Positions 57,945 to 64,000 of a DNA stretch of 64,000 bases are shown piece by piece; within the stretch, counting starts at the first letter, position 1, and each line of letters starts with the position of its first letter. This DNA comes from Fragum whitleyi. Taxonomy: Eukaryota; Mollusca; Bivalvia; Cardiida; Cardiidae. The stretch lies in assembly GCA_948146395.1 (NCBI GenBank), contig OX411559.1, forward strand, positions 25,312,010 through 25,376,009. The letters are read 5' to 3'. Below the pieces are notes generated by a model. That model was not told where the DNA came from and made no database searches. It saw only the letters and a list, made by a program, of their open reading frames with translations. The translations under genes and the position numbers were made by a program.

Positions 57945-58360
57945 GTTTATAATATGACCTACGTCGCGGGAGTGAAATAAACCCGTTGAATATTTTTGAT
58001 AATACACGGGTGATATTACACTAGTAGAATAACTATGCAAATGAGCTCAGAACGAAAAGCGACGCTATTTTGTAACCGAGAAAATGACGTCATAATCTAT
58101 GTTTTTTGACATCATTTTTAAACGGCGTTATAAGTTTCGGGGAAAATTGTAACGTTGAATTTCAATAATTTTGACGATTTTTCGCTAAAATTTGGGTCAT
58201 ATTATAAACAAAATATAAAATTTGTGCTAATAAAATACAGAATTTATTAAACTCGTCATTTAAAACAGATAAAAACTCGGCGAAGCCTCGTTTTTATCTG
58301 TTTAAGATGACTCGTTTAATAAATTCAGTATTCAATGACCACTCATTCAATATCCTCTAT
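57945..58360 (+). mobile_element. bipartite foldback MITE, family C, copy 2
   Basis: The body is bounded by GTTTATAATATGACC and GGGTCATATTATAAAC. The foldback follows and ends TTCAATATCCTCTAT. The tip reads TC-GGC-GAA-GCC-TC. TGACGTCA is at 58085-58092 and a one-base variant at 58107-58114. This is the best-preserved copy of C. Confidence 0.82.
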
Positions 58361-58449
58361 ATAGCAACTCTATTGAAAGCCTGTCGTTTGGGCTTCCCTT
58401 TTAATGTGAAACTATGTTGTTGTTTTAAGGTCAACCAAGTACGAAGTGC

Positions 58450-59420
58450 GTATGGTGAGATTTTGTGATCATGCTTTTTCCGACGTCCGTCGTTCGGTGT
58501 TTTTCGTCCTTAGACCGTCCTCCACCAACATCTTTATGAAATCTAGGCCACATTTTTGTTTTGGCCAAAATGTATAGAAACATTGTCAGAATGTTAAGGT
58601 CCAAGAAGTCTCAGTCGAGTTCGAAAATGGGTAATGCCAGGTCAAATCGAGTTCAGAGGTCTTAGAAAAATCTTTTGTGCATTCTGGGGGCCACATTTTG
58701 GCTCAAACGAATGAAAGCTGCTCATGTTGATGGTTATGAAATCTTGTTGAGTTCGAAAATTGGTCAAATTAAGTAAAAAAAAAAAAGAGGTCTATGGGTC
58801 AAATCTTAGAAAACCCGTTTGTGTACTTAAGAGGCCTCATTTTTAGCTCAGCCGTCATGAAACGTGGTCAGATCTTTTTTCTTCGTCGATGATTTCTCGG
58901 TTCAGTTCGATAATAGGTCAAGTGGTTTCAAAAATGACGTCAAAGGGAAATTTCTTAGAGAACCTTTTTGTGCGCTGCTTAGGCCATATTTTTTGCTCTA
59001 ATGTCTTGAAACTTGGTCGGAATGTCTGTGTCCATGAAATCTTGGTCGAGGTAGGAACTTGGTCAAAAGAGGTCAAGGGGTCATCTCTTAAAAAGCGTGT
59101 GTGCATTTGACAGGCCACAATTCGGCTCAAATGTCGTGTTATGGTTGTTAACTAAATATCTCACTCGAATTAGATATGGGTCAAGATGGGTTAAGAGTAA
59201 GGCCAAATGGTCATCATATTTTAGGAAAAAAATGGGTACTTTAGAAGCAACATTTTGCCCTCATGTATTGAAATTAGGTTAGAAAAAATAAGGTCACGGA
59301 GTCAAATAGTACAATAGCTTAGTCTGCATATCAGAGGGTCTATTTTTATTTTTGCTCAAATCTCTTTAAACTTGGTAAACATTATTCCTCGAATGTGTTT
59401 GAAAAATGAATCTCGCGGTA
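58450..59420. repeat. degenerate ~150-bp tandem repeat (family H)
   Basis: About six units share 'gaggccacattttggctcaa', 'atgaaacttggtcagaatg', 'gaaatcttggtcgagttcga' and 'gtcaaatcttagaaaaacc'. The frames at 58889-59282 are artefacts of it. The interval 59421-60150 shows no feature. Confidence 0.75.
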
Positions 59421-60150
59421 TCAGAATTAGATCACAAAGTCAAATTTTACATAATTGTTGAGTTTTTATGAAAATTTGTGAAAATAAATGAAGGAGCTGT
59501 GCTAACCAAGAATATGCTTAAATGCCTCTTGATAAAAGAGAAGTTATGTTTATTAAGAAGTTTACATTAAGGCCCAATTTTCTATTACGCAAAATGAAAT
59601 CAATAGATCACATCAATATGCAAATGGTCTAATGATGCAGAGTACTAAGGGAATTTTCCATTAACTTTCATAAATAAATGAAGGATTTGTGCTACTTAGT
59701 GAAATTGTCATTCACTTCCATGCATATACACAGTCGTATACCTGTTACAGTGTAGAAAAAAGTGTCTGGTGTAGAAACATACAAGATGGCGGACGCAAAC
59801 AACAATAAAGTGTAAGAACATTTTAAATCGCAAAACTACAGGATAATTTCACTGATGCTGTTTAACAATAAACATTGTAACCAAGACAAAATGCCCGCGT
59901 TTCTTATTTTCCCATTTTTTTTTTAATTTTTTTTTTCGTGAGGCCAACTGCACAACTTGGATTCAGTCGATAAAGTTAGGTGATTAGCAAATCCTTAAAT
60001 GTAGCGGTGATCCAAAGATTCATTCCAGAATAGTAGATTCATTACAAATAACATCACATATGTCCCACGACCAATCGTAAGCCTAAACCCCAACCAACCA
60101 TCCGAAATTGGACAACTCTGAAAAAGCGTTGTTGAAAGTGATATCTTTAG

Positions 60151-60905
60151 TTTTTGTACAACGGTGGACTATATAACGTTAAAGAGGATTTTATAATTAA
60201 ATTTTCATTTGGCCAATTTTACTGTGATGCTTTACAGATCAAGCCAATTACAGAAAAGAAGCATCATTATAAAAGTACAGTCATTTTGACCAAGTTTGAA
60301 GGCAAGCAGAAGAAAACTGTGGACTTTAGAGTGTAAACGAGGGTTTTCTAAATACATTTTTAATTATTTCATCTAGCCCCTTTTCCCGCGGCGCTTGACG
60401 GATCGGGCCCATTTTCGAAGGAACCATCCTTGTGGTAGTACAATTATTCTAGCAAGATGAAAGTCTACTGAATGAAAACTGTACATTTTAGAGAGTTAAC
60501 GACGATTTTCGTATTAAATTTTAATTAGCCTCCTATTTTAATGACGCTTGACGGATCTAGCCTATTATCCAAATTAGCGATCTTTATGATGGTCCAATCA
60601 TTCTCATCAAGTTTGAAGACAATCGGATAAAAACCGTGGAACTTAGAGCGTAAACGAGGGTTTTCTAAATAAAATTTTCAATTATTTTCATTTGGCCCCT
60701 TTCCCCATGACGCCTGACGAACCTGACCCATTTTCGAAAAGAACCATGCTTTTGATAGTACAATCATTCTGACCAAGTTTGAAGACAATTGGATAAAATT
60801 AAGGACTCTAGAGCGCTAACAATCAAAAGTAAACGAACAGACCGACAGACGGGCAGACGCCGGACGGGAAAACCGGTATCACAATAGCTCTTCTGACTCT
60901 CAATC
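60151..60905. repeat. degenerate ~180-bp tandem repeat (family I)
   Basis: Four units share 'cattctgaccaagtttgaag', 'gtggactttagagtgtaaac', 'gagggttttctaaata' and 'ttgacggatc'. The tail is an ACAGACGGGCAGACGCCGGACG-type minisatellite. Confidence 0.75.
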
Positions 60906-61950
60906 AGTAGAGCTAATAAAAATTAAATGAAATATGTAAAATATAATAAGACAACTCCTAGTAAACGTGCGGAAGAAAAATAACCCTTGATAATGTGATG
61001 TTTATGCCTTATTATTGCATAAAATTTGCGTTTTCTGGACGTTATAGGCATACATTAATGGACAAAACCCGGGCTTTAACGAGAGAAAACATGGATTAAT
61101 AGGTAAACGCCTGGCTTTTTTCACTTGAATATCCCAAGTAAGGGCCTCTACGCTTTGTCAGTTCCTTTGTGTAACACTTATAAAGAGCATAAATAGAGTC
61201 ATTGATCCTATTCCCGCGTTAAATTTTGTAACGTCATAAAGTAACCAAGCAACGTTAGTGTAAACAAAAGTGACGATGCAATTCATAATGAAATTTTCTG
61301 AATTTTCTCTGGCACATAAGATAGTTTTAAAGCGTTCCTATGGATTACTTTGCAACCTCTGTTTGAATGAATACTATAATAGTTTTTTATGCATTAATAG
61401 CGTCAATTCACGTTTTCTCGAGCATTAGCATTTCGGGCGTTGAACCATTTCTCGGGTCTCTGCAAATGTTAACGCACTCAAAAAGGTGAATTAACCCTAT
61501 AATTATCTTTATCTTATGAAGATGTAGATGACTATCCGCTTTTAACAGCTCATCAACTCTTCTAAAACCTGTACCAGCAATAGAGCCTGTCAAAATTGGT
61601 GCGTTTAAACTCACTGTAAACCAAAAGCCAAGATGTGTCTCTGCAACGTCCTACATTGTCCATGAAATGATGGCATTTCTTCATGACTGTCATAGATCAT
61701 ATCACTTAATTTTGTTTGAAAAAAGTATCTCTTTCTTCAAATCTCAAGGCTGAACTGAAGCTATAGCATATAGACACATTCTTAAAACATCATATAATCT
61801 CGAAATACACACTACACAGTAACCATACAGTGTTTATATTTCGTACCTAAAGCGTTTCTTCTTTATTTAAATTTCTTTTATTTTACCACAAAAATCACTA
61901 CCTATAAGTTGACAAACACTTACAATACTGAAGATCCCAGATTTTTAAAT
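60906..61950. other. no gene seen
   Basis: The minus frame at 61408-61614 (MSLNAPILTGSIAGTGFRRV) follows an acceptor-like tttacag and has normal composition, but I recognise no family and cannot place a donor. Confidence 0.3.
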
Positions 61951-62236
61951 TTATCTTATAACTATATACATATCCGTGTGATTACATCCCGTATGATATT
62001 TTTTATGATATCACATACGTATTTGTAAAACAATGATATAATGCGGTTATTTTTAGAAACTTGCTTTTCAGATAGAAACATCGAAGACAAATAAGACAGA
62101 TAGAGATAATGAGATAGATATAAAACGTACTTAAGGTTTTGTATGAAAAAATATCTAACTCGGTTGTGAGAATTGATATTTGTCTCGGCAGAGCCTCGAA
62201 AATTTTCAATTTTCCTAACCTCGTTAGATATTTTTT
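61951..62236 (+). mobile_element. bipartite foldback MITE, family B, copy 5 (end truncated)
   Basis: Body from TTATCTTATAACTATATAC; foldback with tip TC-GGC-AGA-GCC-TC (about 62188-62200). The outer arm stops at about 62236. Confidence 0.72.
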
Positions 62237-62609
62237 TATATATGTAGCCTGTTAGCTGTGGAGAAGACTGTTTTTAGCTATTTAAGAAGCTCATCTAAAT
62301 AACGACTTTGCATGCGTCTGTATATTCAAACTGTTACCTTTCGGTGATACAATGCTTATATTTTGCATGTAACTGTCTTTGTCGACAATTCGGATAAAGT
62401 CTTTCTCTTATGAAAAAAGTTGTCTCCGAAGGTGTAATAAAATGTGGCATGTTTAAATTGGTTAAAAAATTATCACCCTGGATGTGGGTGATTTTTTTCT
62501 TCAAAGATAGAAGCATCTGAATAACCGCAATAACAATTCGTCAATAATTCATTGTCGCACGATTACAGTGCTTACAGCACTTTTATTTTGGTTTATGTGT
62601 GTTCCACCT

Positions 62610-62732
62610 TTAAACATCGAAGAAATACTGGATTTGTCGACAATTACTTGAATCGCCCTTAAACTCGAAGTAGACAGGTGCCTCTGTGTACCGTTTAGTG
62701 AAGTTGTAGATGGAAAGTCCGTCCAGGAAAAT
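62610..62732 (-). CDS. last exon of a second galectin-like gene (partial gene, continues right)
   Basis: Acceptor ttgcatttgcag, then 40 codons and stop. The sequence begins IFLDGLSIYNFTKRY and ends ...FFDV. It matches exon 4 at 5853-5975 in length, phase and 35 of 40 residues, and has an intact TTTAAA at its stop codon where the other copy carries a MITE. The remaining exons lie beyond 64000 if the gene is complete. No other exon of it was found between 62733 and 64000. Confidence 0.75.
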   Translation of the reverse strand: MFLDGLSIYNFTKRYTEAPVYFEFKGDSSNCRQIQYFFDV

Positions 62733-62758
62733 CTGCAAATGCAATGTGGTGCTATTTA

Positions 62759-62880
62759 TAGTTACAAACATCGTGAAATTGACATGCTGATTGATTTTGT
62801 AGAGACTTTGGCACGATATTGAAAGGTTGTGTGGGGGTGAGATTTGAATGAAATTGTAAAAAAGGTATAACAATATGGAC
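62759..62880. mobile_element. family E MITE fragment next to the galectin-like exon
   Basis: AGTTACAAACATCGTGAAAT followed by the family E interior ('gcacgatattgaaaggttgt'). It sits at the same place relative to the exon as the copy at 6002, so it was inserted before the gene duplicated. Confidence 0.6.
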
Positions 62881-63224
62881 TTTTTTTGCTTAAAAATGTG
62901 GCGAAATAATCAATATTTTACTACATCCCATAATTTTCTACAATGTTTTTAAGACAGCGGGCTACGAGTTCAACCAGTTGGTCTCTGACGGGTTATGCTT
63001 CCCGAATAAGGCATTGGCACAAAAACAAATGTACGCAATCAATGGAAAAAGTTTGCTGTTGATTGCTTCTATAGGTCTTGGGATTTGCTTATGGGACATG
63101 TGACCTCATCTTTAGCTGTACCCATTTAAAGAGCTCTAAAACCTACAAGGCTGAAACTTGAGTATTGATTAATAATACTTACTTCAACATTTTGATGATA
63201 CTTATAAAGTGCTGTACTTCATCT

Positions 63225-63998
63225 ACTCAGTCAGTTCTAACCATCATCAAACTTTAAAATTCATTGCAACGAATCTTAAATGTTTTACCCTGAACACTCT
63301 CTGAGAGGCAGTTGTTATAGGGTAAAGGGTTGAACATTTTACAATGACATTCTGCAAAAGAGCTTTGTCAATTTCTGCTCAGTACTGAAATATGAGACAC
63401 AAGGAGCTAACATGAAGGTAACAAATATTAAGCACCTTTTTCCGTGACATTTTTTTGTATGAAATGTTCAAATAGTTTATTGTCAAGGGCATCTGATTTG
63501 TTACTCAAATATGAAATTTCATCAAATCCCGAACATACGATCAGGAGAAATGAAAGAAAAGGGTAACAAACATTTAGCCCCCTTTTTCCATTTAACATTT
63601 TTGTACGAAAATTTCAAATTGTTTATAGTAAAGGGCATCTGATTTGCTACTCAAATATGAAATTTCATTAAATTCTGACCATTAGACTAGGAGAAATTTG
63701 AGAAAACTGTATTTTACCCTCTTAGTCCTCTTTTCCCGTGACGAGGCCTCAAATCCAAAGACCGAGACAGATGCATCAACACTATATCATAGGATGTTTA
63801 CATGGTAAGTTTCATTTGATTTGGCCCAAGGGTTATGGAGAAATCGCCTGGACGGACGGACGGAATTACGGTCGGACGGATGGACGGAATTACGGACAGA
63901 CGGACGGAATTACGGACGGACGGACAGACGAAGCGGCGGCTATATGCTCTCCATTCTTGGAGCATAAAAATGGCCGCTGCAGATATGTTTTCTTCTAG
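63225..63998. repeat. ~165-bp tandem repeat with GGACGGAATTACGGAC minisatellite tail
   Basis: Three to four units share 'aagggcatctgatttg.tact', 'caaatatgaaatttcat.aaat' and 'aggagaaat'. The tail at 63851-63932 is a GGACGGACGGAATTACG array; the frame 63738-63998 is an artefact of it. The interval 62881-63224 shows no feature. Confidence 0.75.
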
Positions 63999-64000
63999 GT

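Noticed and set aside
61408..61614. 68-codon minus frame with an acceptor-like start
   Set aside because: No donor in phase and no family recognised; not enough for a gene call.

Overview
The window is AT-rich eukaryotic nuclear DNA, most probably from a marine mollusc and most likely a bivalve. The grounds are spliced genes, a secreted galectin-like gene, and many degenerate tandem repeats of roughly 155-210 bp that end in GGAC/GTCC (ggacgg) minisatellites. Such repeats are typical of bivalve genomes. The species cannot be fixed from sequence alone. There are no prokaryotic genes, rRNA genes or CRISPR arrays. Most open frames in the window are chance or repeat-derived.

Host genes. A four-exon minus-strand gene runs from 20517 to 5853. 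It has a signal peptide, a PAN/apple-like segment and a galectin carbohydrate-recognition domain, and the phases of all four exons agree. Its 9-kb last intron is packed with mobile elements. A second copy of the last exon (62610-62732) shows that a paralogue enters from the right edge. A possible first exon of another secreted protein is at 566-841. A pair of duplicated small ORFs lies at 21279-22021. Coding-looking but unidentified sequence lies at 30.9-32.3 kb, and a CACGTG cluster at 32.5-32.8 kb may be a promoter.

Mobile elements dominate. There are TA-flanked MITEs (family E), TTAA-flanked MITEs (family N), an 8-bp-TSD foldback element (10888-12823) with a nested TTA-flanked element, a related-looking element at 10055-10660, a mariner relic (43242-44486), a dead L1-like LINE (26993-29290), and an LTR retrotransposon (44981-51904) with near-identical LTRs, a broken gag and no visible pol.

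Most interesting system. Four sequence-unrelated families (A, B, C, D) share one architecture: a body bounded by short inverted repeats, joined to a foldback of about 150 bp. In every family the foldback tip has the form TC-GGC-NNN-GCC-TC, a triloop stem above a symmetric mismatch. A, B and C are MITE-sized. The D copy (44.5-55.65 kb, about 4.2 kb without its LTR insertion) carries a two-exon gene for a 515-residue Crypton/KIAA1958-type tyrosine recombinase with all catalytic residues present. The inference is that this is a tyrosine-recombinase transposon system whose hairpins are the recombination substrate, with A, B and C as non-autonomous passengers.
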